In this document: positions 15,432 to 23,429 of the stretch, one piece after another
How positions within the stretch are numbered: the stretch's first letter is position 1
How the letters are laid out: every line of letters starts with the position of its first letter
From: a virus
DNA length: 39,156 nt
Virus record (IMG/VR): IMGVR_UViG_3300021405_000032
Location: 1-39,156 of that record
Direction: 5' to 3' (one strand)
Position numbers and translations under genes: made by a program
Notes under the pieces: model-generated
Databases searched by the model: none
Seen by the model: the letters and a program-made list of their open reading frames with translations, nothing else
Told to the model about the DNA's origin: nothing

Positions 15432-16841
15432 TTGATAGAAGAACTTATCCTAGCCCACTTACTAGACGATCAAACGTTTAGTAGGAAGGCTTCCCCGTAC
15501 ATTAAGCAAGCGTATTTCACTGAGCGTACCCACCAGATCATCTTTGAATTGATCGAGGGTTACATCCTCAAGTACAAGAAGACGCCCTCCAAGCAAGCAA
15601 TTGAGATTGAGCTTGGCAAGGTGGAGAAGCTCAATGACGAGGAATACCAGCAAGCAGAGCATATTCTGAAGTCTCTACATATCGATCCCAAGATGGATAC
15701 CGCTTATGTGCTGAATAGTGCAGAAGAGTGGTGTCGTACACGAGCGATGTACAATGCTCTAGTCGAGTCCTTCAACATCCAGAAGAAGAACGAACGCGAA
15801 GCTCTTGGGGTAATACCTAAGATTTTGCAAGATGCTCTTGGCGTCTGCTTCGATACCCATATCGGTCATGACTTCTTTGCTGACGCCGACAGTCGATACG
15901 ACTACTATCATCAGGTCGAGCACAAAGTTCCCTTTGATATTCAGCTACTTAACCACATAACTCGTGGTGGTGTCTCCAAGAAGTCCCTGACCATCCTCAT
16001 GGCAGGCGTCAATGTCGGTAAATCGGCAATGATGTGCCATATGGCAGCGGCGAACATCAAGGATGGCAAGAAAGTCCTTTATATAACGCTTGAAATGTCT
16101 GAGGAAATGATTTCTCAGCGTATCGATGCGAACTTGATGGACCTTACTATCGATGACGTTATGGCTCTCCCTGAGCAGTCATATAAGGCTAGGATCAAGG
16201 CATTACGAGCCCTATATGGTGGTGACCTAAAGGTTAAGGAATATCCTACCAAGCAGGGTGGCTCTGCTCACTTCCGTCGTCTTCTGGATGAACTGAAGCT
16301 CAAGGCTAACTACGTTCCCGACATTATATATGTCGATTACATGAACATCTGCATGGCTTCGACCATCAGTGGCAACAAGTCAGGTATGTATGAATACGTC
16401 AAGGCGGTCTCGGAAGAGCTTCGTGGCCTTGCTGTAGAGTTTGAGGTTCCTATCGTGACAGCGACTCAGTTTAACCGTGAAGGCTTCAAGTCGAGTGATC
16501 CAGGCATGGATGACGTAGCCGAGAGCTTTGGAACGACAGCTACAGCCGACTTCATTTTGGCCCTCGTGCGTAACGAACAGATGGATGCTATGGGAGAAAT
16601 CCTTGCCATCCAATTGAAGAACCGCTACTCAGATAAGGGCAAGTTTAGGCATTTCGGTATCGGAGTAAACATTGAGAAGATGCAGTTCTATGACCTTGAG
16701 AAGAAGGATCAGAACTACATGAACTCTCAAACAGACATGGGTGCATTGCCCGAGCAGCAGGATGCTCCACTGACGCCTGAACAGCAAAACGAGCTATTAT
16801 TTGGAAAGGATAGGGATTTTAATGACCTCTTTGCGTCGTAA
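15432..16841 (+). CDS. 41: Replicative DNA helicase, DnaB family (T4 gp41-like)
   Basis: 469 aa, close to T4 gp41 (475). An N-terminal helical domain (1-150) is joined to a RecA-like ATPase with Walker A AGVNVGKS (191-198), LYITLEMSEEMISQR (the DnaB H1a region), IIYVDYMN (Walker B) and ATQFNREGF (H3). It should unwind the fork 5' to 3' and recruit the primase at 7000-8016. The TTG start has no good RBS and probably depends on coupling to the upstream gene. Confidence 0.9.
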   Translation: MIEELILAHLLDDQTFSRKASPYIKQAYFTERTHQIIFELIEGYILKYKKTPSKQAIEIELGKVEKLNDEEYQQAEHILKSLHIDPKMDTAYVLNSAEEWCRTRAMYNALVESFNIQKKNEREALGVIPKILQDALGVCFDTHIGHDFFADADSRYDYYHQVEHKVPFDIQLLNHITRGGVSKKSLTILMAGVNVGKSAMMCHMAAANIKDGKKVLYITLEMSEEMISQRIDANLMDLTIDDVMALPEQSYKARIKALRALYGGDLKVKEYPTKQGGSAHFRRLLDELKLKANYVPDIIYVDYMNICMASTISGNKSGMYEYVKAVSEELRGLAVEFEVPIVTATQFNREGFKSSDPGMDDVAESFGTTATADFILALVRNEQMDAMGEILAIQLKNRYSDKGKFRHFGIGVNIEKMQFYDLEKKDQNYMNSQTDMGALPEQQDAPLTPEQQNELLFGKDRDFNDLFAS

Positions 16842-17232
16842 TTCGCCAGAATACAAGGAATGGGAAAAGAAGTTTGAGAATATACGAGATGACTTACTTG
16901 AAGTTTTCAAAATCATCTTCAAAAAGGAAGGTTGGTGCAAGAGAGCACTTTGCCGAGACGCCGAGGGGGAGCAACTATTCAATCCCAATGACGAAAAGGC
17001 TGTCCAGTGGTGTCTTCTCGGAGCGATCTATAAAAAGGAGGATTGGTCAGAAGAGACCTTGACATTCATAACCAATTATGCTAAAAGACGTGGCATCGAA
17101 GACCTCTCCCAATATAATGACCATTATGGTCACACCGCGATTGTCATGCTCCTTGTGGAAGCGTTGAACATCCTGGGGGTCTCGATGAAGTTTTACGATG
17201 ACAATATGAAGGAAGTGAAAGTGCCGAAATGA
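16822..17232 (+). CDS. DUF6197-like protein
   Basis: 136 aa from the ATG at 16822 with TAGGG six bases upstream, overlapping the helicase end by 20 bases. W-C-K near 38-40, AVQWCLLGAIY and SQYNDHYGHTAIVMLLVEAL match the pattern I remember for DUF6197. That assignment is from memory. Function unknown. Confidence 0.65.
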   Translation: MTSLRRNSPEYKEWEKKFENIRDDLLEVFKIIFKKEGWCKRALCRDAEGEQLFNPNDEKAVQWCLLGAIYKKEDWSEETLTFITNYAKRRGIEDLSQYNDHYGHTAIVMLLVEALNILGVSMKFYDDNMKEVKVPK

Positions 17233-17309
17233 CTTGCGTTCTCGCCGCATATGGGATATGGTTGGGTTTGGTCATTTGCTTCGGAAATGGAGGGACAGAA
17301 TTGCCATGA
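17229..17309 (+). CDS. 26-residue membrane micropeptide
   Basis: MTCVLAAYGIWLGLVICFG followed by NGGTELP. The ATG overlaps the upstream stop (ATGA at 17229-17232), and its own stop overlaps the ATG of the phosphoesterase (ATGA at 17306-17309). Coupling at both ends and a single hydrophobic helix argue that it is translated. Function unknown; it could simply relay ribosomes to the next gene. Confidence 0.5.
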   Translation: MTCVLAAYGIWLGLVICFGNGGTELP

Positions 17310-17839
17310 AAAGAAGAAAGTTAGCAATATCTGACCTGCATTTTGGTCATGCCAAGATCATAGAACTTGCTCGCCGCCCCTTCTCGTCCGTTGAAGAGAT
17401 GAACGAGCAGATGGTCCTGCGTTGGAACTCCGTTGTCGGTGGCGACGACGAAGTGTTCTTCGGTGGTGACTTCATGTTCAGCAAGAAGGACGAGTGGTTC
17501 GACCGTTTGAATGGCATAAAGCACCTGATCAAGGGCAACCATGATCACAAGGCAACGCTGGCTCTTGGCTGGTACTCAGTCCATGAGAGGCTGGAACTGG
17601 AGCACTTCGTTACCCTTGATGAAGGTGAAGCTTCTGTTCCGTACATGTTCGTGCTCGACCATTACCCTCTGGAGGACTGGAATAAGAAGATACGCCGCGA
17701 CTCAATACATCTGTTCGGACATGTTCATAACACTCCGACTATGGAGTTGCGTCATCGATTTAATATGTGTGCAGAGCACTTGAATTATACCCCTCGTGAT
17801 CTGGACGACTTCGTGAAGATGGCTCAGGTTCAACCCTGA
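17306..17839 (+). CDS. Metallophosphoesterase
   Basis: 177 aa from the ATG at 17306. Motifs in order: DLHFGH (10-15), FGGDF (52-56), KGNHD (76-80), LDHYPLEDW and LFGHVH. This is the full two-metal calcineurin-like set. It could act on a cyclic nucleotide, a phosphodiester or a protein phosphate; the substrate cannot be read from sequence. The start overlaps the micropeptide stop. Confidence 0.88.
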   Translation: MKRRKLAISDLHFGHAKIIELARRPFSSVEEMNEQMVLRWNSVVGGDDEVFFGGDFMFSKKDEWFDRLNGIKHLIKGNHDHKATLALGWYSVHERLELEHFVTLDEGEASVPYMFVLDHYPLEDWNKKIRRDSIHLFGHVHNTPTMELRHRFNMCAEHLNYTPRDLDDFVKMAQVQP

Positions 17840-17870
17840 GTCATCTCTTTTTGGAAAGGATGGTTATATA

Positions 17871-18308
17871 ATGAGTCGAGATATTACACAGTTGAAGCCT
17901 GAGGTTGCAGAACAATTGAACGATATGGTCCGTACAATCGGACACTTTAATATCAAGCAGGGCTGGCGTAACAAGTCCTCTGAAATTGTCAATACGCTCT
18001 TTGGTGCTGGTCGAGAAGACCTAGTTCCTGTCTTCCAAAACTACCTTGCAGCGGCAATGATTGCCTTGATCCACAGTGAGCTTTCAGAGGGCCTGGAAGG
18101 GCTTCGAAAGGGTCTGATGGATGATCACCTTCCGCACCGCAAGATGGTCACTGCCGAGATGGCTGACGTTCTCATTCGCGTGTTTGACTTCGCTGATGCG
18201 TTCGACCTGAACCTTGGTGACGTGGTGGTCGAAAAGGACGCCTACAACCATCACCGAGACGACCACAAGCTTGAGAACCGTGCCAAGGAAGGCGGCAAGA
18301 AGTTCTGA
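17871..18308 (+). CDS. MazG-like nucleotide pyrophosphohydrolase
   Basis: 145 aa. The all-alpha NTP-PPase metal site is visible as HSELSEGLEG (Glu70, Glu73) with EMADV (Glu96, Asp99), followed by the NLGDVVVEKDAYNHHR segment typical of MazG-like phage proteins. It should hydrolyse (d)NTPs, or related nucleotides, to the monophosphate, cleaning the pool or altering alarmone signalling. The latter is inference. RBS AAAGGA upstream; TGATG overlap with the next gene. Confidence 0.82.
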   Translation: MSRDITQLKPEVAEQLNDMVRTIGHFNIKQGWRNKSSEIVNTLFGAGREDLVPVFQNYLAAAMIALIHSELSEGLEGLRKGLMDDHLPHRKMVTAEMADVLIRVFDFADAFDLNLGDVVVEKDAYNHHRDDHKLENRAKEGGKKF

Positions 18309-18682
18309 TGGCTCACGTCTTAGATTATTACACTAACGAGCCCATTTATGTTAATGGTCGTCCTTGGAATGGCTTTGACCTTCCCGAGGACGATTGCTTT
18401 GGGACGAAGCCGAAGTATTTCTTTGATGAACCCCCCTATAAGGAGAAGAACATGTTTGCAAGTACCTATATGAAGACGAAGCCTATTGAGCCGCAATACA
18501 CGATGGCCCATACGAGTCCAGATGGTATGCAGTTTGCTGTAGTCAAGAGATACAGGCATGATGCGAAGTCGGATTATGTGGTTGCTATGTTCGAGTGGCG
18601 AGAACATGCTGAACAATTTATCAGGTCTTTTGGGGCTGTTGAAGCAAGTATTTCTTACGTTCTTGAGCAGATTATCCCTTGA
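18308..18682 (+). CDS. Hypothetical protein
   Basis: 124 aa. Aromatic and Pro-rich first half (LDYYTNEPIYVNGRPWNG), then a beta-alpha end (VVAMFEWREHAEQFIRSFG). No family recognised. Confidence 0.65.
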   Translation: MAHVLDYYTNEPIYVNGRPWNGFDLPEDDCFGTKPKYFFDEPPYKEKNMFASTYMKTKPIEPQYTMAHTSPDGMQFAVVKRYRHDAKSDYVVAMFEWREHAEQFIRSFGAVEASISYVLEQIIP

Positions 18683-18696
18683 TCGCTAATTTCCTG

Positions 18697-18707
18697 CAAT
18701 AAATAAG
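18697..18707 (+). promoter_or_regulatory. Late-promoter-like motif
   Basis: CAATAAATAAG. Its 3' half is also the start of the closing stem of the structured leader at 18703-18800, so a transcript starting near 18711 would lack that left arm. Confidence 0.65.
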
Positions 18708-18800
18708 CTGAGAGACCAAGGCGGTCTCAATCCCCACAACTGAATAGAATAGCGTTCCACGCAAAGGAACGCCCCTAAGGGGCTCAGTGTGTCAGCTTAT
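18703..18800 (+). promoter_or_regulatory. Cloverleaf-like structured leader
   Basis: A 9 bp closing stem (18703-18711 with 18792-18800) encloses three hairpins: GAGACC/GGTCTC (18712-18717 with 18723-18728), GCGTTCC/GGAACGC (18752-18758 with 18766-18772) and GCCCC/GGGGC (18771-18775 with 18779-18783, which shares two bases with the second stem). It lies just upstream of the RBS AAAGGA of the glycosyltransferase. It is not a tRNA: there is no T-arm or anticodon arm. Confidence 0.55.
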
Positions 18801-18816
18801 CATGAAAGGAAAATAG

Positions 18817-19878
18817 TTGGAAATCATTATATCGCGAGAGTACTTCCAGACGAAGAAGCTCTTTTTCAGCACACCTTGTTATGGTGGTCAAACGACAGGC
18901 GTATTTGCAAAGTGTGTAGCTGACCTGTCAAACATCTGTACGCAGCTTGGGACTCCGCTTCAGATTTATTTCCTCTTTAATGAGTCCCTTATCACGAGAG
19001 CCCGAAACTACGCAGTCGATGAGTTTATGCGTTCCGACTGCACTCACTTCCTCTTCGTTGACGCCGACGTTGGCTTCGATCCCCTATATGTAATCCAGCT
19101 TATGGCTCTTCAGACCGATGAGTCGCCCTACGATATCATTGGGGCGGTCTATCCTAAAAAGTGCATCTCCTGGGAGAAGATCGTCGCTGCGGTCAATAAG
19201 GGGCTCGCTGATCCCGTTCCCGCAGTCAACGAAAAGGGAGAGCCTATCCTCAACGATAAGGGCCAGCAAATGCTCGCTGGTGGTCCTGAAATGCTCAACA
19301 AGTACGTGGGCGATTATGTATTCAATCCAAAGGTTGGCACCGCTCAAATCCCGATTGGTGAGCCTTGCGAAGTGCTCGAAATCGGCACTGGCTTCATGAT
19401 GGTCAAGAAGTCAGCCTTCAAGACGTTCGCTGACGCTCACCCAGAATTCCTCTATCGTCCTGATCACGTTCGAACACCTATGTTCGACGGTCACCGTCAG
19501 ATCACGCAATTCTTCCAGGCTGAGATTGATCAGATCGACTTCCGCAAGTTCTATGAAGCGGAAATGATGAAGTTCGCTGAGTCTGGCGAAGCAACGAAGG
19601 AAGACCTTCTTGGTATTATTCAGGCAGCTAATGAATTGAATTCTAAGAAGTCAAACAGATACCTATCAGAAGACTACTGGTTCTGCCAGAGAGTTGCTGA
19701 GTTGGGTCTGAAGACATGGATTTGTCCTTGGATGGCTTTGAACCATACAGGCACAATGACCTATGGGGGCTCGCTCGCAGACATTGCACAATTGGGTGTA
19801 TCGCCTACGGCTGACGTGGGAGAACTCAATAAGTACAAGGCACAAGGAAACGCAGGCGAAGTTGGAGGAAAGAAATGA
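18817..19878 (+). CDS. GT-A fold glycosyltransferase
   Basis: 353 aa, TTG start with AAAGGA six bases upstream. STPCYGG near the N-terminus, NESLITRARN and the DxD-type VDADVGFD (81-88, Asp82 and Asp84) are typical of nucleotide-sugar transferases. EIGTGFMMVKKSAF and a WFCQRVAELGLKTW segment follow. It may glycosylate phage DNA or a surface polymer; the acceptor is unknown. A long structured leader and a late-type motif precede it. Confidence 0.78.
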   Translation: MEIIISREYFQTKKLFFSTPCYGGQTTGVFAKCVADLSNICTQLGTPLQIYFLFNESLITRARNYAVDEFMRSDCTHFLFVDADVGFDPLYVIQLMALQTDESPYDIIGAVYPKKCISWEKIVAAVNKGLADPVPAVNEKGEPILNDKGQQMLAGGPEMLNKYVGDYVFNPKVGTAQIPIGEPCEVLEIGTGFMMVKKSAFKTFADAHPEFLYRPDHVRTPMFDGHRQITQFFQAEIDQIDFRKFYEAEMMKFAESGEATKEDLLGIIQAANELNSKKSNRYLSEDYWFCQRVAELGLKTWICPWMALNHTGTMTYGGSLADIAQLGVSPTADVGELNKYKAQGNAGEVGGKK

Positions 19879-20222
19879 GTTCTAAGCCATTGCAAGATAA
19901 GGAAGAACTAGAGAAGATCGAGAAGTCGTTTTACGACTCGATGCCAGACTACACGAAGTTCGCCAATGGAGGCGATCTTCTAAACGCTCTCGGAGATGAG
20001 GGAATGAAGTGGGCCGCAGCTTTTTGTCAAGTAACTGAGAAAAGATTTGACATTAAGCTCGATTTGATGTATGTTGTAGGATGGTTTGCTAATGCCATTG
20101 AGCATTCGAACGACGTTCGTAGGTGGGCACGAGAGAAAGCCGCCGCAAACCCAACCCCTGAGTCAGATGCACCTTGGGTCAAGCTTGACGTAGAGCAGAA
20201 AGTCGAGCCAGCTACTTTCTAA
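19875..20222 (+). CDS. Hypothetical protein
   Basis: 115 aa, ATGA overlap with the glycosyltransferase. Helical, with KWAAAFCQVTEKRFDIKL and YVVGWFANAIEHSNDV. No family recognised. Confidence 0.65.
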   Translation: MSSKPLQDKEELEKIEKSFYDSMPDYTKFANGGDLLNALGDEGMKWAAAFCQVTEKRFDIKLDLMYVVGWFANAIEHSNDVRRWAREKAAANPTPESDAPWVKLDVEQKVEPATF

Positions 20223-20253
20223 CCATTTCTGCTTTTATTATGAAAGGGTTATC

Positions 20254-20931
20254 ATGAAGTTTACCAAGTCGTTTGTAGATACGTTGAAAGTATTCTCTGG
20301 CCTTAATCAGAACATGTTCTTCCGCGAGGGGAATATCCAAACCTCTGTCATTGCCAGCAAAGCTGGTGCGTTGAGCTTCTTCATTCGAGCGAAGACTGAC
20401 GTTGAGATTGAGAAGAGCTTTGGAATTGGTAGTCTAAGCAAATTCATCAATGCCTTGAGCCTCTTCAGTGATCCTGAAATCACATTGACCGACAACGGTG
20501 CATTGATGATTGCTCAAGAGGGTCAGCAAGTGACCTTCCGCTTGACCAATCCCGAATTCCTTAACTATAACAAGAACCCTGAGAAGGTTCAGTTGAGTGT
20601 CGGTATCGATGCTGAACTCACCGAGCCACAGACAATTACCATCTTTCAGATGTATGGCATCTTTGATGCGAAGTACATTTCCTTTGAAGGAAAAGATGGC
20701 GACTTCATTGTGAGTGTACACTCAGGCGAGAACGAGAACTTCTCTAATAGCGGCAAGATGGTCATTGGTAAAACGGATGAGACGTTCAATGCAACCATCA
20801 AGGCTGAACTCTTTAATCTCCCCAAGTCTGCGTATAAGGTAGTCGTATCTCGCAAGGGATGGGTCTTCTTTGGCAATGATACTTATGAGATTTTCATTCC
20901 GTCAGACGCTAACCATAGCACATTGAGGTAA
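20254..20931 (+). CDS. 45: Sliding clamp, T4 gp45-like
   Basis: 225 aa against 228 in T4. Its position directly before the clamp-loader genes, the length and the repeated beta-alpha-beta pattern support a PCNA-type clamp. It should encircle DNA and tether the polymerase. In T4, gp45 also activates late transcription through gp33 and gp55, which is relevant to the late-promoter-like motifs here. RBS GAAAGGG upstream. Confidence 0.88.
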   Translation: MKFTKSFVDTLKVFSGLNQNMFFREGNIQTSVIASKAGALSFFIRAKTDVEIEKSFGIGSLSKFINALSLFSDPEITLTDNGALMIAQEGQQVTFRLTNPEFLNYNKNPEKVQLSVGIDAELTEPQTITIFQMYGIFDAKYISFEGKDGDFIVSVHSGENENFSNSGKMVIGKTDETFNATIKAELFNLPKSAYKVVVSRKGWVFFGNDTYEIFIPSDANHSTLR

Positions 20932-20934
20932 ATT

Positions 20935-21879
20935 ATGATGGAACATTTTGGATGGACTGAGAAATATCGCCCACACACTGTCGCAGAGTGCGTGCTGCCT
21001 GCACCGATCAAGGACAAGTTTCAGGCGTTTGTGAACGTCAAGAACATGCCAAACCTGATCCTGACTGGACCATCTGGTCTAGGCAAGACCAGTGTTGCAC
21101 TCGCTGCCCTCGATGAGATTGGCTGCGATTATATAAAGATCAATGCGAAGCTGAAGCGTGGTATCGACACGATCCGCGACGAGATGATGATGTTCGCGAC
21201 AACCATGTCCTTCACCGAAGGTCGCAAATTCATCGTCCTCGATGAGGCGGACGGTATGTTGGCAGATGCTCAGGGTGCTCTCAATGCATTCATTGAGGAA
21301 TACGAAGCAAACTGCGGCTTCATCTTCACTTGCAACAACATCAACAAGATGATCAGTGCGATTAGGTCGCGTTGCGACACCATCGACTTCAAGTTGACCA
21401 AGTACGACTTCAATGATCTGGCACCGCAGTTCTATAAGAGCCTGCGTGCCCTCTTGGATAAGGAAGGCATACCTTACGATAAGCCTGTCTTGGCGGACGT
21501 GATTAAGCGTCATTACCCTGACTGGCGTCATACTTTGGTCTTCCTTCAGTCGTATGCTGTCAAGGCCAAGAGGATCGACACTGGCATCCTTGCTCAGCGT
21601 GACGTGAATATCCTTCTCGATCTTGTTCCTCTTATGCGTGGCAAGAAGTGGACCGATATGCGTAAGTGGATTGGCGAGAACTTCGCCTCACTACCTGAGG
21701 TTACCACAGTTGCTCGCGACCTGTTGAAGGAAATCGAGCCCGAGCTTGAGGGCAAGTCGATTGCGATCTATGTTGACTTAGCTAATGAGTATGATTACCG
21801 TGGTCAGATCGTCATCGATAAGGAAATCAATATGGTAGCCTTCTTGACGAAGGTCATGAGTGAGATGATCTGGAAGTGA
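20935..21879 (+). CDS. 44: Clamp loader large subunit, T4 gp44-like
   Basis: 314 aa against 319 in T4. WTEKYRPHTVAECVLP at the N-terminus, Walker A TGPSGLGKTS (44-53), Walker B VLDEAD (101-106) and the SRC motif (145-147) are the classic RFC/gp44 set. It opens and loads the clamp with gp62. A gap of three bases follows the clamp stop. Confidence 0.93.
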   Translation: MMEHFGWTEKYRPHTVAECVLPAPIKDKFQAFVNVKNMPNLILTGPSGLGKTSVALAALDEIGCDYIKINAKLKRGIDTIRDEMMMFATTMSFTEGRKFIVLDEADGMLADAQGALNAFIEEYEANCGFIFTCNNINKMISAIRSRCDTIDFKLTKYDFNDLAPQFYKSLRALLDKEGIPYDKPVLADVIKRHYPDWRHTLVFLQSYAVKAKRIDTGILAQRDVNILLDLVPLMRGKKWTDMRKWIGENFASLPEVTTVARDLLKEIEPELEGKSIAIYVDLANEYDYRGQIVIDKEINMVAFLTKVMSEMIWK

Positions 21880-21882
21880 TCC

Positions 21883-22251
21883 ATGGAAAAGAACACACCG
21901 TTCACGTTCGTTAATGCTGTCAATGACGGCAAAGATGTAGAGATTACGAACGAGTACAGTCAGTACTTGATGAACCGTAACTTCTCTATGTTTCAGGATA
22001 CGATCCTCATTGCTAATCATGCTAATGGCATGAGCAATGTAAACAATGAACTCCACTTCAAATACTACCGAAACCTTGTCAGTCGTCGCAAGAGATTTGC
22101 ACGCTGGCCGAAAGGTCATAGTACGGAAGTGATAAATATGATCAGTGCCTATTTTGATTTCTCCATGGAAAAGACCTTGGAAGAATTGAGCATTTTGACT
22201 GATGAACAGATCGAAAAGATCAAAGAGTGGTACGCGGAAAGGACTGAATAA
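21883..22251 (+). CDS. 62: Clamp loader small subunit, T4 gp62-like (short)
   Basis: 122 aa, clearly shorter than T4 gp62 (187). Identified by operon position and by DTILIANHANGMSNV, LVSRRKRFARWPKG and LSILTDEQIEKIKEWY, which fit the gp62 pattern. No catalytic motif is expected. The short form may lack a C-terminal portion of the T4 protein. Confidence 0.78.
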   Translation: MEKNTPFTFVNAVNDGKDVEITNEYSQYLMNRNFSMFQDTILIANHANGMSNVNNELHFKYYRNLVSRRKRFARWPKGHSTEVINMISAYFDFSMEKTLEELSILTDEQIEKIKEWYAERTE

Positions 22252-22252
22252 A

Positions 22253-22687
22253 ATGACGCCAGAACAAGAAGAGGCAGAGCTAATCTCCCATTTCATCGAA
22301 GTAGAACTTGAGACAGACCCCGTTACAGGTAATTCAAACGCAGCCTTCCTCAAGGTGAAAGAAACTCTCGGTCGAATTGGCATCGCTTCCAAGAAAGAAA
22401 AAAGACTATTCCAGACATGCCATATTTTACACAAGAAGGGCCGTTACTACATCGTTCACTTTCTTGAAATGTTCATGCTCGACGGCAAGGATACCAACTT
22501 TTCCGAGGATGACCTTGCGAGACGCAACACGATTGCTGACTTGCTCGACCAGTGGGGCCTATTGACAATCATCGACAAGCGTGCTATCCAAGAGCCACGA
22601 GCACCGATCCGCAAGATCAAGATCGTGCCGTTTAAGGAGAAGAGCCAGTGGATAATGGAAGCGAAGTACAACATAGGGGGCAAGTAG
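22253..22687 (+). CDS. regA: RegA translational repressor
   Basis: 144 aa from the ATG two bases after the gp62 stop. FLKVKETLGRIGIASKKEKR, CHILHKKGRYYIVHFLEM and ADLLDQWGLLTIID align closely with T4 RegA. About 24 residues at the N-terminus (EQEEAELISHFIEVELE) are extra compared with T4 RegA (122 aa). RegA binds the start region of early phage mRNAs and blocks ribosome loading; in T4 it also represses 44, 45 and 62. The gene order 45-44-62-regA is the T4 order, but no polymerase (43) follows. Confidence 0.93.
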   Translation: MTPEQEEAELISHFIEVELETDPVTGNSNAAFLKVKETLGRIGIASKKEKRLFQTCHILHKKGRYYIVHFLEMFMLDGKDTNFSEDDLARRNTIADLLDQWGLLTIIDKRAIQEPRAPIRKIKIVPFKEKSQWIMEAKYNIGGK

Positions 22688-22959
22688 ACCCCGTTCATTA
22701 TCACGAGTCTGGTGCATTACCTAATCACGAGCATCACCAGTGGGAACGCACTGGCTGGTACTTTTGGGATGAGACATGGGCTGACAGAATTGGCCCTTAC
22801 TACACTGAGGAAGCCTGCCGCTTAGCCCTCGCTGGATATGGCATGTGGTTAGATAATGGGATGGTTGACCCGCTATGGCCGCAGCCTGTTCCGAATGAAG
22901 ACAAGTCGTGGAAACTCTTAGTCGAAGCAGTGGAGAAAGTCTATGCTACAGATAGGTGA
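22648..22959 (+). CDS. Small protein with GWYFWDETWADRIGPY motif
   Basis: 103 aa from a GTG with AAGGAG eight bases upstream, starting inside the regA 3' end. HEHHQWERTGWYFWDETWAD and ACRLALAGYGMWLDNG are familiar from short phage proteins of unknown function. Confidence 0.6.
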   Translation: MDNGSEVQHRGQVDPVHYHESGALPNHEHHQWERTGWYFWDETWADRIGPYYTEEACRLALAGYGMWLDNGMVDPLWPQPVPNEDKSWKLLVEAVEKVYATDR

Positions 22960-23161
22960 CAGTCTTGAAATGTGGGGCTATGTTCTCGTAGCCGTCGAAC
23001 TTCGCATCCTTGAGCTTAAGAAGCTCCCAAGCGTGACTGGTCGAGTGTCGTCATTATGCATTGACCAGCTTGAAGCTCTTGAGAAATTTTCTACCCAATT
23101 GAGAAGGGAATTCGCTGATTATGAAGCACAGTTTAACGCAAAAGGTCGAAACGACCAGTAA
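22943..23161 (+). CDS. Hypothetical helical protein
   Basis: 72 aa, ATG with GGAGAAAG upstream, overlapping the previous gene by 17 bases. Helical and leucine-rich (ELRILELKKLPSV, LEALEKFSTQLRREF). Function unknown. Confidence 0.55.
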   Translation: MLQIGDSLEMWGYVLVAVELRILELKKLPSVTGRVSSLCIDQLEALEKFSTQLRREFADYEAQFNAKGRNDQ

Positions 23162-23429
23162 GTTGGTCGAAGAGTTCACCTTCACTAAGGCGGAACTTCA
23201 GCATATCGTTGACATTTATTTCGAAGTCATCATGGCGTCGTTGACGAACATGCTTGATCATAAGGTCACGAAGGAAGAGTTCTATAAGAACAGTGGCATG
23301 GGAGAGGATGGACTTAGAAATAAGTACATGATCACTGCCGCTCGCCACCTTCGTGATTGTTGCGGCATTCATACTGAGCCACAAGGTCAGTCCTGGGGCG
23401 TGATCAGGAGCGTTGATAATGTCAAGTAA
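23121..23429 (+). CDS. Hypothetical protein
   Basis: 102 aa, overlapping the previous gene by 41 bases, with GAAGGGAA as RBS. Helical, with a C-terminal ITAARHLRDCCGIHTEPQ segment. No family recognised. Confidence 0.55.
   Translation: MKHSLTQKVETTSKLVEEFTFTKAELQHIVDIYFEVIMASLTNMLDHKVTKEEFYKNSGMGEDGLRNKYMITAARHLRDCCGIHTEPQGQSWGVIRSVDNVK

Noticed and set aside
21778-22434. 218-codon minus-strand frame
   Set aside because: It is antisense to the clamp loader and RegA genes, whose protein similarity is clear.
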